Source: Plumapathes pennacea (Eukaryota; Cnidaria; Anthozoa; Antipatharia; Myriopathidae). From it: a DNA stretch of 64,000 nt. The position numbers and the translations under genes were made by a program. How positions within the stretch are numbered: position 1 is the stretch's first letter; every line of letters starts with the position of its first letter. Of the stretch, positions 33,444-45,561 are shown piece after piece. A model generated the notes under the pieces. The model was given only the letters and a program-made list of their open reading frames with translations, did no database searches and was not told where the DNA came from. The DNA is taken from contig OZ038472.1 in the NCBI GenBank assembly GCA_964036295.1, positions 10,536,068-10,600,067 of the forward strand, written 5' to 3'.

Positions 33444-36400
33444 TTTTGGTGGGCAGTAATTATTACCTTGACAACCATCCTGCCAAGAACACATGGTGAC
33501 AGACACAAACCAAAGCCTGATGAAATAGAGCGTGTGATTGATGACTACAATTCAGTCATATGGAAATGCAGCCAATCAGAGTGTCCTACAGGGACAGGGC
33601 TGACCGTGAAATGTGGGACAAGTGTGCCGTTCAGTACGAGTATCCACTGTGAGGATTGCCAGTTGGGGAAGACATACTCAGACACCCATGGTTTTGAGAC
33701 ATGTAAAAAATGTCACTCTTGTACAGCAACTCAAAGAAGGATAGGAAAATGTGCCTTGGATGAGGACACTACTAAATGTGTATGCAAAGCTGGATATTAT
33801 AAAGCAGACAGCAGTGCGGAGTGTAGTTTGTGTTCTTGGTGCTGCGGTGATAACAGGGATCATTATGAAGCTAAATGTGCTCACATGCCACCAAAACAGC
33901 AGTGCAGAAAACAAATCCACAACTGTGTACCACCAACTGCAACTTTTGCCACTGACATTGAACACACCAAGTTATCCTCGGCACAGATCACTGGCATTGC
34001 TGTGGGTTCCATCGTAGCAGTCATACTGCTCATCTTTTTCTTTGCTCTGTGGCACAGCAGTGCATTGCAAGAAAAGGTGAGGAGGATTTTTCATTGTGAG
34101 GTCAGTGAAAGCCCAAATAATGTCCCAGGAGAAGATATGCAAAGCTTTGAAAACAGAGATATACAATCATCAGTAAACAATACAACTGTTGATCTTTATG
34201 GTGGTAATGTTGACTCTCCTCCATGCCCACTGAATGGAAACATCAACAATAGCCGCACCTCCAGTGTTGCAGAGTTAAACCAAGTAATTGGTAAGTTGCT
34301 TGAGAACAGAATAATCTCCTGTGAGGCATGATCAATACGCAAGTGATATTCTTAATCTCTTTACATGCTTAATGCATACAGTTTGCATTATTATAGTTGA
34401 GAACAATTCTGAGGATCACACAGGTACATATACTGTAATTACTTGAATAAGCACCATACCCTGGGGGCTTGTTTGTTTAATTTTGGACCTTAAAGGCTCT
34501 CAGCCAGTTCAATGATTTTGTTTGCATCTAGAAAATCCAAGGCTAAATTTGGTTCCCAACATGAAAAGAACAAAATTGATCAAATGAAAATTAGGATAGC
34601 ACTTTTAGGTCAAAAGAATTACTAAATATTCTTCTTAAGCAAGTTGGGTGAAAACCAATAATTGCTATTCATGGAGACCACCATTTTTAGGGGCCCTGAA
34701 AGTCGAAAGATAGATATAGCAATCCATTTTTATTGGACTCGTTTGAAGAGAAGATTTAGTTTCTTTTGATCTAAAAGAGCTAAACTATTCTATTCTTCTT
34801 TTGATTAAAAATATGTTCTTTCAAGTTGATACTAAATTTCACCTTGGATTTTCTACAATTCTAGACAAAATTGTGTGGGACACAGTATCCTGAATGGCTC
34901 TCAGCTTAGAGATTCAATGGCTATGTATCCCCCCTCCCCGGCCCCTTGACAATGTTGAAGACATACTTGACAACACACACACATCATGTCTTGGTTCTCT
35001 GCTTTCCAACATTGAAATGGGAGGAATTTGGAATGGAATGGATTGAATTTGTTCACTACACATGACAACCATGCACTGACGAAGAAATAGTTTTGAACTG
35101 TCACTTTTCTGTCTACTTTTGTGAAGGAATCAAAGTGTACTATAAGCTTAAATACATAATATGGAGGATGATAAAATATAATTACAAAAGTGAAGTAACA
35201 AATTATGCTGTTACAAAAAGGGTATAAAAGGATAAGAGGTAAAAGATAAAGTTACAATCTAAGGTAAGGGTAAAAGTATGCTCAATCATGCTATTCTTCT
35301 AAAAACTATACTATTCTTCTAGAAACTGGCATAGCAGGTCTTTTTTTAGTGCTCCCTTAAACTGTGGCAATGTCTCACAGAGTTTAAGTGTCGGCTTCAA
35401 ATTGTTCCACATGATGACTGTTCTATAGTAAAACGTTCTCTGCCCGGTGGCAGATCTAAATAACGGAATGCTTACCTTCTGCGAGTTCCTTGTCGTCCGT
35501 TTTGATACATCTGAGCATTGGATGAATTGGCTGGCTTTCCAGGGGAGGGGGAGGGGGGGGGGGAGCATGCAGTAAGTACTCTATAGACACATCTAAATAA
35601 TACTACACACATACAGTATTATAATCAGCAGCCAGGACAAAAACCTGTCATCAACATGTGCAGACCACTCATGTGCCTTAAATTTAGCATCAACAGGTAA
35701 TCCCAGACCCAAACTGCAGAGTCAGATCTCTCATCAGCCAGCTCCATCTAAAGCAGCTTTGCCATTCTACAAGAGGTTCCACTCACATCCGGGAGCCCAC
35801 AAGGAAAATGCAGAGCAGAAATTACACAAGGGGAGAAAAGCTCTCATGCCACCAAGTTTTCTAACACAGATTTTTAACCGTAAGGATCAACAATACTGTA
35901 AGTATACTGTCTTCATACTTCATGAAAATATACAGTCGAATACGAGCTAACAGTATGAAGTAAACTATATAATATGTTGTGTGTCAAACAGATTTTTTTT
36001 TACTCAGACTGGTTGAATTTGTCAGGGGGTACTTAAGAGATGTTTGTATGACTGGAACTGAATTGAAACTGTAAATTCCTAAGCAGCTTCAAAGTTTACA
36101 TGCTAACTGTAGGTGCAGATCGATACATGGTGATTACAATAACTGCACCTTGTATTTATTAACCGCCTTTCACTTCCAAGCTCAAAATGCGGATTCTCTC
36201 AACCTTTGAAGAGGAAATTGTATGAGTGATGTATTGAGAATTGATAGTTTAATCAGCTTCCATCTGAGCAAGGTATCAAAAGTCAAGTTCTCCTTACTGT
36301 ATGATATATTTGTGCTGTCGAAACTGAAGGAGAAAACTGAATTTGATTACTCTTGGGAGTGAAAGGGTTAAGGTATCACTCCCCCCACTCCCCCCCCCCC

Positions 36401-38984
36401 CCCTCCCCCAAATGACCACTTTCCAGCAGATTTTAATTTAAACAGCATCAATTGACTAAACATAGACATGTCATACATCAAACTGTTTGTTATTAAATTG
36501 ACTAGCTGCTCCTACTAATGTTTGTCATTGATACCAAGTATGTCAAACGTCATTGTGCAATAATTTACGTCACAGGTGTTTTCATATTTTTGACTTAATA
36601 TCCAACCAATGGCATATTAAAGGGCCCATATGAGTTTTAGAAAAGGTGTCTCAGTATTTTTAACTTTTGCTTTACGAAACATTTTAATGATTTTTAAAAT
36701 TTTTAACAATGTGAGAAATTTTCACAGTTTACATTGAAAAATTCATGAAATAGAGCTTGGAGCAAAATTTCTAAATTCTGAGACCTCCATTAGCTCTTTC
36801 ATATGCCGCTGGTTTCGTTCCGATAGGTTAAAAATTGAAGGACGTTGAGTCAAAATTATACAACGTCACTAATCTATGACGTCACTCATTGCGCAAAAGG
36901 TTCTTCCTAGCTCAATATCTATGACACTCACCACGGAGAATCAATGTGCTGATTTGCAGGAAACATTTTGATATATCGCATGCCAATGTTTCATCTTTTT
37001 TTTGTGTGTGTGAATTTAAAAAAGTTAAACATGTATGGCATGTTTCTTTGTGTGTGTGTGTGGGGGGGAGGGGGGTGATACCTTAAATTGGTTTCTGGAA
37101 TATTGAAATGAGCGAATTTTTTTATGTGCCTTCTGACTTCTGTACTCTTTAGCTGCACATTAGTTTACGGCCATGACTGCAAGTACAACATAGCTCTTAA
37201 TTCGGTTTATAGAATTAGCATGAACATTTTATTCATTTTCATGTAGTACAATTTGACAATGATGAACCGGCAAACAAAGTGCCAGAGCGTGGGCTCAATG
37301 AAACAGCTGGTAAGTCAGACATATTATTTTATACGTCACGCTGTATAATCGCATTTGTTTAAGTCAACTCTATTTAGTAAGTATAAATGTCCACTTATGT
37401 CCAACTCTCTCGGTAACTTGTGAATATCGCATAGCAATGTACAAATAACCCCTTTTATGACCCATCAAATATTTCCTCCTGCGCGTGATTGGTGGAATCG
37501 TGACACGTGACCGAGTATCAGCGAATAACCCACGCCTGGCGAACTATCGCTGTTTCTTGACAATATCCGAACACAGTTTTATTTATTTAATTACAAAAAA
37601 AAAACATACGAGATGGCTACCGAGCAGGACATCATTTCATTGGTCGAAAAAGCAGTTCCAGAAAACACCAAAAATCTTCACAGTCCCCGCGCCATTATTT
37701 GCGCTGCGATAGGAAATATTTGAAGGATAATTTGGCTTCGAAAATTTGCACGAGTAATTGCCCTTGGACATTGTCTGTTCTTCGAAGCTCACAGTTGCTC
37801 GCTTCTCGGAACAGATAATATCCTCGGACAATTATCCGTGCATATTTCCTCGCAAAAAGTAGTTTATTGTTTTTGTAGCAACGTGCAAAATATACAGCTG
37901 CATTGTACGTTGCTAAGGAAGAACAAACAGACACGTTATTTGCACGTTACCATGGGAGTTGGGTAATAAATAATATATATATATATTGTATTTTGCACAA
38001 AAATATTGCACGACTTGTAAAAATATACAGCCGTACTACAGTACACACTTCAAAATAAGACAGATAGACTGAATAGTAACATGCGAAATATAGAGCCGTA
38101 TTGTACGTTGCTAAGGAAAAACAATTGTTGATAAAGGCTTATTACAGTTTATTATATAAACACGAGTGTTTTACTGGAAAAAATACCGTGCGTAAAATTC
38201 ATACGAAACTACATCCGGAACCCGAGTGGCGTATTTTCCATATCCTCACTAGTGAGGATATCGATGACGTCATTTTCCGCTTTTTTTCGCTGCGCTCGTT
38301 CGTAAATACTGTTTTCACCACTCGAAAATAAAATTCATATCTTCGCGCCGCCGTGTAATATCCTCTATATGTGGACGTAGCTGCAGTTGACTTGATTACC
38401 GGTGGTGTCTTACAGTTGTCCTGTGTGTTTTAGAATTGCACAAGGCTAATGGAGTGCACACAGTTGGCATAAGTCTCCAGCAAGCTGGACAAAATAGAGA
38501 CGTCCAACAGGGCAGTTGGAATTCAGCTTTCCATGTTGCGGAGGACTATTGCCCAGGTAAGGACCAACAGACTTCTACATCCGATCTGGCAGTGGTCACT
38601 CACAACCAAGAACAGTTGGACCCTTCTAAGGAAAAGTTGGCTGCGGTAAGGAAGAAGGTGCTGGATACCAGAGCATCAAACATACCTTTATCTTGGCTTC
38701 GGAAGATCTCTATGCTTCTCAACGTCCACAGAGGCACTTTAGATGGCGATTATCGTGACCTCGGTGACAAGATGGGGCTTGAAACTTGGGAAGTGAGAGC
38801 GTTGGAGAGTTATGAAAATCCAACTGACACTCTCCTTCAGAAGCTGGGTGCCAGGAAGGATGGTACTGTTGGAAAATTTGTTGAGTACTTGCAACAGATG
38901 GAAAGGTTTGATGTCATTGACGTAATTGATGAGTGGACATCCGATCAATCTCAATCACATGCAATAGTTAGTACTTTTGTTTAA
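33444..38984 (+). CDS. TNF receptor superfamily member with death domain
   Basis: Exons 33444-34290, 35757-35897, 37247-37309, 38434-38984 (stop TAA/TAG-type end at 38982-38984), all inner junctions phase 1. Exon 1 gives a hydrophobic leader (FWWAVIITLTTILPRTHG) that lacks a Met, so a start exon lies upstream of acceptor tttttaaacag. Then come Cys-rich TNFR repeats (CEDCQLGKTYSDTHGFETCKKC, CVCKAGYYKADSSAECSLC) and a membrane helix (ITGIAVGSIVAVILLIFFFALW, about 33994-34060). Exons 2 and 3 encode a short cytoplasmic linker. The last exon ends in a death domain: LSWLRKISMLLNV, YRDLGDKMGL, WEVRALE, LLQKLGARKDGTVGKFVEYL. Such receptors bind TNF-type ligands and signal through death-domain adaptors. 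Which vertebrate member it matches is not clear. If read on past 34290, exon 1 stops at 34331, so an alternative short tail is possible. Confidence 0.85.
34492..34908. mobile_element. MITE in the first TNFR intron (GGCTCTCAGCC end)
   Basis: Inner blocks TCTAGAAAATCCAAGG and CCTTGGATTTTCTACA are inverted. The left sequence recurs at 63520-63610 (CTAAATTTGGTTCCCAACA shared). Ends are degenerate. Confidence 0.6.
35311..35568 (-). mobile_element. LINE ORF2 C-terminal fragment
   Basis: 85-codon minus-strand frame with SKRTTRNSQKVSIPLF, GQRTFYYRTVIMWNNL and FKGALKKDLL, the conserved C-terminal tail after the reverse transcriptase in many LINEs. Truncated upstream at a G-rich run; about 200 bp of AT-rich 3' tail follows (35100-35310). 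Confidence 0.75.
36159..36371. mobile_element. MITE family 2 copy
   Basis: TTAACCGCCTTTCACTTCC at the left and GGGAGTGAAAGGGTTAA at the right. The interior matches 19060 and 48545. Confidence 0.8.
36372..37246 (+). other. TNFR gene intron, low-complexity C and G runs
   Basis: C-rich run at 36380-36410 and a GT/G-rich run at 37050-37078; otherwise no recognised element. Confidence 0.5.
37452..37870. mobile_element. Inverted-repeat transposon family 3, copy 1
   Basis: CATCAAATATTTCCTCC, CGTGATTGGTGGAATCGTGA, and a short coding fragment (ATGGCTACCGAGCAGGACAT, reading MATEQDIISLVEKAVPENT) recur at 41655-41900. Followed by an inverted repeat built on ACAGATAATATCCTCGGACA. The fragment may be the N-terminus of a Crypton or zinc-finger type TE protein; unproven. 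Confidence 0.5.
38140..38375. mobile_element. Foldback element family 4 (CGGCGGCGCGAAGATATGA type), copy in last TNFR intron
   Basis: ACACGAGTGTTTTACTGG opening, central palindrome ATATCCTCACTAGTGAGGAT, and the end ATATCTTCGCGCCGCCGTGT. Related copies lie at 42996, 45690, 54937 and 55700. Confidence 0.7.
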
Positions 38985-40290
38985 GTAGGAAGAGATTCTT
39001 GTTGTGCATATATTTGTGTGTAAATGTCATCTTACTACATGTACTGTACATGTGTATCACAAGTATGTTTAGTTTGTAAGACCAAAGCATTCCTGCAGTG
39101 TCATCAGTGTTTTGTTTTTGGTCCCCTAACTTTTCGGAACCAAAACTGGCCCTAACCTTTGCTCCGAGGCATAATTCTCAGTGACATCCTGTCTATGCAT
39201 TCCTACATGTATGTACTCTACATGTGACGTGTATATTATATTCTTAATGCATGGGAACAGGTGAAATGCGAGTCAAAAAGTTGCTAGTTTAATCTCCGAC
39301 ACGAGATGTTTCAACGGATTTTTTTTTTATTATTTTTTTTGCAAAATTTGTCCTGTACACAATTGCGTTGTCAGTTTCGGCCATTTCTGTCCAAAAAGCT
39401 AAGAAAGTGCATAGTCGAGCGGGTAAATTTGACTTCGGCAAAGCAAACGCGTGTGCTACTACTAAAATAAACGTACTGAGCATCCTGCGGAGCAAATACA
39501 GAACATCCTGCACCTATTATCAAAGATTTCAGAGCCCTCTTTTATGGCAACGGGAAAATACAAACATTTTCTCTTTAATAGTGAAAATACCAAACAGTAG
39601 TTTCTCTTATGAGAGAGCGCTCTCCTGAATTTTCCCCAAGTATACCAAATTCCTCCCTGTGGTTGTGGCAGTTTTGGGGTTTCTTTGCGTGTTAACGGTT
39701 GAACTTATTAGGCAGTTTAAGATTGACGTATACTGCAGCCCGTAAACCGTAAAAAGTCACATGACCTAACAAATACCTCCCGTTTGCTGAAGGAAGCAAA
39801 TTCTGAAATAACTGGAGCTTTTTGCTACGATATTCTACTTACCTTAGGAATGCTTTCCGGTGTTTAAAATGTAACAAATACGGCAGACTTGACGTGTGAC
39901 TTTTTGCGGTTTAAGGTTTGCGGGCTGCGGAATACGGCAATCTCAAACTCCACTGTTACTCGCCTCGCCGCAAACAAAACCGTGATTAACCGCCGTGACA
40001 AATTATATCTTGGACTAATTCGAATGTGCCGTCCCTTTTCATTTCTAGAAAAATAAATAAACAGTTTCTGTTATTGCTCATGGAGAAGCCGACGAGCTTA
40101 GGATTGCAAATGTGTCTTCATCATCATGTTATTACACCTGCCGGAAGGAGAGGAGTCCTAAAATACAGCGATTTTTATCGTGTCGAGAATCTGCTCGGCT
40201 CTGATTACCATCGTGACGTCACGAGCATTGGCGCAAAGCAATGGCGTTTGTTCATGGTGATGTTTTGAATTCCTTGAATAGCTTTATATC
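38985..40290. other. Intergenic after the TNFR gene
   Basis: No gene seen. Contains one MITE at 39713-39954. Confidence 0.5.
39713..39954. mobile_element. MITE (CAGTTTAAGATTGACGTA end)
   Basis: CAGTTTAAGATTGACGTA…TGCAGCCCG…AAAAAGTCAC at the left is mirrored at the right (GTGACTTTTTGC…CGGGCTGCGG…CAATCTCAAACTCCACTG). About 242 bp. Confidence 0.7.
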
Positions 40291-40880
40291 CACAATGACT
40301 TTGCCTAGGCTCTATCGATTTCCCTTTTTCTGATCCCCGAGCTCCGCGAGGGTAATAATCACGACGCTAATGCTGTAATATCGCGGCTTTTTGAGACTGT
40401 TGTCAGTCTGTCTGTCAGGCGTGCGACCTCCAGGCGAAGTTACCAAGCACCACGTTCAACTCATTATGGTAACATACGAGAGAGGACAGACGGATTCATT
40501 TTATACAACACATTGCAGATTCAAGGCCAAGCAATTCGACCGACGGCTGTAAATGACCCGGATATTATGCCATTGCATGGGAGGCAAGCTCGCTAGCCGT
40601 AAAAGGAGTGAAACGATTTATTTAAGGCATCGACTGGCCGACCTGAGCACAATCCCAGACGCCAAAACTCGGATACTTTTTCAGAAAGGACAAGCAAAAT
40701 GCAGTCGGTGGAAATCGAACAATCACCGTGGCAAATTTCAACGTTTGACCGTTCACAGGATGATCCAAGTTTCGACAAGATCGCCGCGGGCGCTCAATGC
40801 AATGGATGTGGAATTTTTGAACTGTGGGAAGGCTGCTCTGTATTTCGCATCGCTGAAGAATAACGTAGACGATAATGCTT
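40290..40880 (+). pseudogene. Internally deleted copy of the STPR-type element
   Basis: Opens CCCCGAGCTCCGCGAGGG and TAATAATCACGACGCTAATG, as at 28240. Then AGGCAAGCTCGC, and a block TTTTTCAGAAAGGACAAGCA … GTGGAAATCGAACAATCACC shared with the end of the ORF at 30218-30284. The repeat region is missing. Confidence 0.6.
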
Positions 40881-41640
40881 GGGGTTTTCTTTCATTTGCT
40901 TGAAAAGAAACACTACGACTTTCAGGAACCGGTGAGTTTTTAATAAATACAGTTGACTACATTTGCACACGTCTTTCGTGTACATTTCAACAGTCGCCGT
41001 ATGTTTTGTGGTTTGATGCCCGGGGACTGGGATGAAGGCAAAGTAGGATTATATTGTGACCTCTTCGCTAATTTCGAAGCTGTTTCAGAGTGCCTTCGTG
41101 CAAGATAATCTTTTCCGCTATTTTGAATCGTGTGTGACCAAGGTAACAACTAATATATTCGCATAGTTAACGTATTTCCGAGATAAAAAGCAGCTATCGC
41201 TTTCAGTTTTAAATCTGTTCGCACTTGAAGAAGCGTACTTTATACAGTAAAAAATCATACACGTATTTGGTTAGGATGCAGCGTTGGTTGGAGCAATCGC
41301 GGCTTCTGTTAAAAAAAAAAAAAAAAAAATCGAAGATCGACTTGCTGACTGAGCAAAACTGATTGAGTCACGATTTTAATTGCGCTATCCTTAGCTTGCT
41401 GTAGTTCGTCCAGAAAGTTGTCTCAGCAAATTTTGGAGTTTGGCTTCCACGAAAACTTAAAAATGTATCACCCTGCTTCTACACGTAGTCTGAACTATAC
41501 CACTCCGTGCGACAAAAGCTTTGTTTTAGCGGCTGGCCGACTGGTGACGTTGCGACACACAACAATGGTTTGTAAACGATTGATAATCACCAAAGGGAAA
41601 ATAGAAAGGAATCCCGAAAACCCACCTGCAGGGCGAGGGG
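40881..41640. other. No gene recognised
   Basis: Short open frames only, and a poly-A run at 41311-41329. Confidence 0.4.
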
Positions 41641-41654
41641 ACATCTGCGATTAT

Positions 41655-42455
41655 AACCCATCAAATATTTCCTCCCGCGCGTGATTGGTAGAATCGTGAC
41701 ACGTGACAGAATAACGTCCGTTCGTGAGCGGACGTTATCAGCGAATAACCCCCGCCTGGCGAACTAACGCTGTTTATTGACAATATCCGAACACAGTTCT
41801 ATTTATTTAGTCACAAAAATCATTACAAGACGACTACTGAGGAGGACATCAATTTACTGGTCAAAAAGCAGTTCCAGAGAGCACTAAAAAGCTTCAGTTT
41901 TCGCGCCGTTATTTGCGCTGCGAGAGGAAATATTTGAAGGATAATAAAGACAATAAACTACTTTTGGCTTCGGAAATATGCACAGATAATTGTCCTTGGA
42001 CATTATCTGTTCCGAGAAGCGAACAGCTGCCCTCGAGCTTCGCTCTCGGGCAACTGTTCACTTCTCGGAACAGATAATATCCTCGGACAATTATCCGTGC
42101 ATAATTTCCTCGCCAAAGTAGTTTATTGTTTATTTATTGACAATATCCGAACACAGTTTTATATATTAATCACAAAAAACCATTACGAGATGACTACCAA
42201 GGAGGACATCAAATCATTTGTCTAAAAAGCAGTTCCAGAAAGCACCAAAAAGCTTCACAGTCCTAGCGTCATTATTTGCGCTGCGAGAGGAAATAGTTGA
42301 AGGATAATAAACTAAGACAATAAACTACGTTTGGTGAGGAAATATGCACGGATAATTGTCCGAGGATATTATTTGCTCCGAGAAGCGAACAGATAATGTC
42401 CAAGGACAATTATCCATGCATATTTTCGAAGCCAAAAGTAGTTTATTGTTTAGTT
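41655..42455. mobile_element. Inverted-repeat transposon family 3, copies 2 and 3
   Basis: 41655-41940 and 42126-42310 both repeat the ACAATATCCGAACACAG … GAGGACATCA … GCAGTTCCAGA order of 37540-37700. Each is followed by inverted arms (GATAATTGTCC … GGACAATTATC) with the central GAGAAGCGAACAG. 41990-42110 is a strong foldback. Confidence 0.6.
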
Positions 42456-42857
42456 ATCGTATTTATAGTTTTAAAATTTATCTGATTGATAAAACTTAAT
42501 TACTGGACCTCAGTTCGTATACAGCGTGTAATGAAACATGAAAATATAAAACATGAAAATTGGGATGGGATATTGTGATTGATGACTTTTGTCTATCAGG
42601 TAGAGAAATTGAGCAGATTGTTGAACTATTGAAGCTTTTAAATGCACATTATGGACCAGTTAACAAGTTTAGTCGTAAAATGAAATTATATAATTTTTGT
42701 AGACATACCATTAATCAGCTTCACTGTAAGATGGCGACATTCTTACGTTTTTTGTTTTTATTGTACGTGTACATACAGAGCACAAACTGGATAATAATTT
42801 AACGGACTAACATGTAATCTATTGCCATTTACTGCAATATTTATAGACGCTACACTC
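42456..42857. other. No gene recognised
   Basis: AT-rich. An 80-codon open frame at 42560-42802 shows no domain. Confidence 0.35.
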
Positions 42858-43336
42858 TTAACCCTTTCACTGCTGATAGTGATCAACTTCAATGTTCTCT
42901 TTCAGTCTCTCACCAGATATTCATGGCACAGTATGGATAATTTGCCACTTGATAATTTGCAAAGACAAATACCGATTGGCTTATCAATTCTAATTACATA
43001 GAGGATATTACACGGCGGCGCGAAGATATGAATTTTATTTTCGAGTGGTAAAAATAATATTTTACGAACGAGCGCTTCGCGAGTGAAGTTATATTAGACA
43101 CGAGTGTTTTACGAGAAATTGCACAAACAACCGTGCAAAAGCGGGAAATGATGCCAACGATATCCTCACTAGTGGTGATATGGAAAATACGCCACTCGGG
43201 TCCCGGATGTAGTTTCGTATGGATTTTACGCACGGTATATTTTCCAGTAAGACACTCGTGTCCATATAATAAATGCCGTATATTTTCTTTTAAATGGTTT
43301 GGAGAATGTGTATTATGAGCTAAGGAGTGAAAGGGT
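42858..43336. mobile_element. MITE family 2 copy interrupted by foldback family 4
   Basis: Ends TTAACCCTTTCACTGC and GGAGTGAAAGGGT match family 2. The middle (about 42996-43275) is a reverse copy of the foldback element (GGATATTACACGGCGGCGCG … ACACTCGTGTCC). A nested insertion. Confidence 0.75.
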
Positions 43337-45512
43337 CCAAGAAAAGAGGTTTATAAATTGCCAAAAACTGCTCACAAACCTTTAGAACAGCATATGAATT
43401 TTTTGTAGTTAAGAGTCTGCGCTGCCTTTGTGGCACTTTTTTTTTCATAAAGCGTTCTATGGTTTCAGAAAACAATCCTAGCTGAGCAAATGCAAAAGGG
43501 ATTGAGAATGAGAGTTAAAAGAGCAGTGAAAGCTCGTATTAAGCTTGCTGTCCAAATTTAATGAGCTGTTATGCAAACCATGTTATGGGTTTTGTCTACA
43601 AATTAATCGCAGCAAGAAACGTACGAACAATTAATTGGAGAATGGTACTAGTAAAGAAAGAACAATACGGGATCAAATGTAAGTCACGAGAACTGGCGAT
43701 CAAAACGAGGCTGTGGTCAAGGCAACAAATCATAACAAAGAGAGCTGCACATCGTCATTTTAGATTTTGTAATTGCTGTTTGTAGTTGACTCGGTTGACT
43801 TTCGCAGGAAATATAGCTGCGCCGATCACAGAGACTTTCAACCAACCAGGAGCCAAAATGATTTGCAGCTGGTTTTACCTTGAAGAAGAGACCTGATTGG
43901 TCGATGCAATGACAAACTTGTTTCAACAAATCAAAAAGAGTGGCAAACCAAAACAAACACAGGATTACTTTCGACAGTTAGCAAATCAGTAAAATAAATG
44001 CCATCTCCTTTGTGTGCGCACCAATTGTGGTACATATCCACTTTATGTTAAGGAAACGCGATTGCGCATTTGTGCGCAACTATTTTGCGCACGAGCATGG
44101 TTACTAAGCTGTTATTTTTATCAGCTGTAAAAATTCACGACTTTCATAATTTTCACGACATTGTTACGTAAAGAACGCAACAGAGTTGACTTTCTTGCTT
44201 GCTCTGCCCCAGATCTCGTCTTTTAGAGTTTTGGTTAAAGGTGGTATATAAATCATTAGTCTACGACAAAAAAAATAGCAGCAAACTTCACCCCGTTTGA
44301 TACGCCAGGCGAGTAAACTGATCTTCAACCGGAAATCAATCAGCAAATACCCACCGTGCCTTGCGGTCGTGCGATGCACGCGCCACCTGGGCTTGCTGCA
44401 ACTTGTGACTGCAGATATGTAAATTACTATAAACGCTCGAAACGGTAAAATTTGAAATTGAATAGAGTTTGCATTGCGGTGAAGTCCAATAACGGTAATA
44501 GGTTCTCAGAAATATGCAAACGACACCAGTTTCCGCTTGGCGATGTTCTTTTGGTCTTCTGCAGCATTGTCTGTGATTAAAATAATTTGGGCAGGTATGA
44601 AATCGCAACTACCAATAATTTTCTCCATCTTTTAATCAGCTATTTGTGTACTTTCAACTTCCCGTGGCTCTTATTTGATATATAGCGCTTAAATCCGTGC
44701 ACCGAGAATTTTCTACTATTCAGTGGAAAACTAGCAATAAAGGGAACTCCGGCGTGGAGAGAGACATGAATGTATACAATGAATGCCGTAAAAGAATTGT
44801 AAGCTGACATTTTGAACGCTGGCACTTGTCGATTCATTGTATGTTTATAATATCTTTAATCTCCTGATTTTTAATTAAATGGTTAAAAGCAGTTATGACA
44901 GCTCAGATAGAAACTAATTTTGTTTTCATAATTTATATGTTTCATCAGAGCGCAAAGTTCGGGTTCCGAATTTGGAAAACCGGCTGGTCTCACCAGGTGG
45001 GTGGTGCTTTGATTCAAAATTTTGCTCGCCTGAAGTGTTCGCTTGCAGTGTACTTTCTTGATTTAAGTTCGTTATATTACCCCACAACAGAGGATATCGA
45101 ATGAATAATAATGTGTGACCAAAGCTCCCAGAGCGAGCGGGGAAATGCCATTGTCAGAATTAACGCTGGGATCTTTTGCTGAAAAGAACCTCTGCCGAAC
45201 GCGGGCAGAATGTATAAGTCGAGCAAAATAATCATATACTTTACAAGACCCGGTTGCTTACATAACGCCATGGTAAACAGGGAAACTTAGCAGCTTCAAA
45301 TTACGAACACATCGCTTGCTGTAGTTGCTATATTAAGACATTCGCTCAGGAAGGTTCAGCAACAGGGGAGCCTTCGCCCAGTGTAGTTTACCGTTTGCTG
45401 GTCGTAGATGCGAACGTTTAGTTAGGGTAATAATATTTTTATATTTGATTTGCTTTGCTAAAACAATTTCAGGTTTCCAAAGTTGTGTTATCAAGTGGTT
45501 GAGGCTGTGGAT
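43337..45512. other. Upstream region of gene B, no gene recognised
   Basis: 43790-43985 is a worn relative of MITE family 1 (ends ATTACTTTCGACAGTTA). Otherwise I see no domains and no convincing TATA box close to the gene B start. Confidence 0.45.
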
Positions 45513-45561
45513 ATGAAACTGGTCTTTTTCTTTGTGGCATGTTTGCCTTTTTGTTACTGCG
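45513..45561 (+). CDS. Gene B exon 1: signal peptide
   Basis: ATG then MKLVFFFVACLPFCYC, a typical hydrophobic secretion signal, ending in phase 1 at donor TGCG|GTGAGT. It is the only in-frame ATG with a donor before the first F5/8C exon. Confidence 0.8.
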
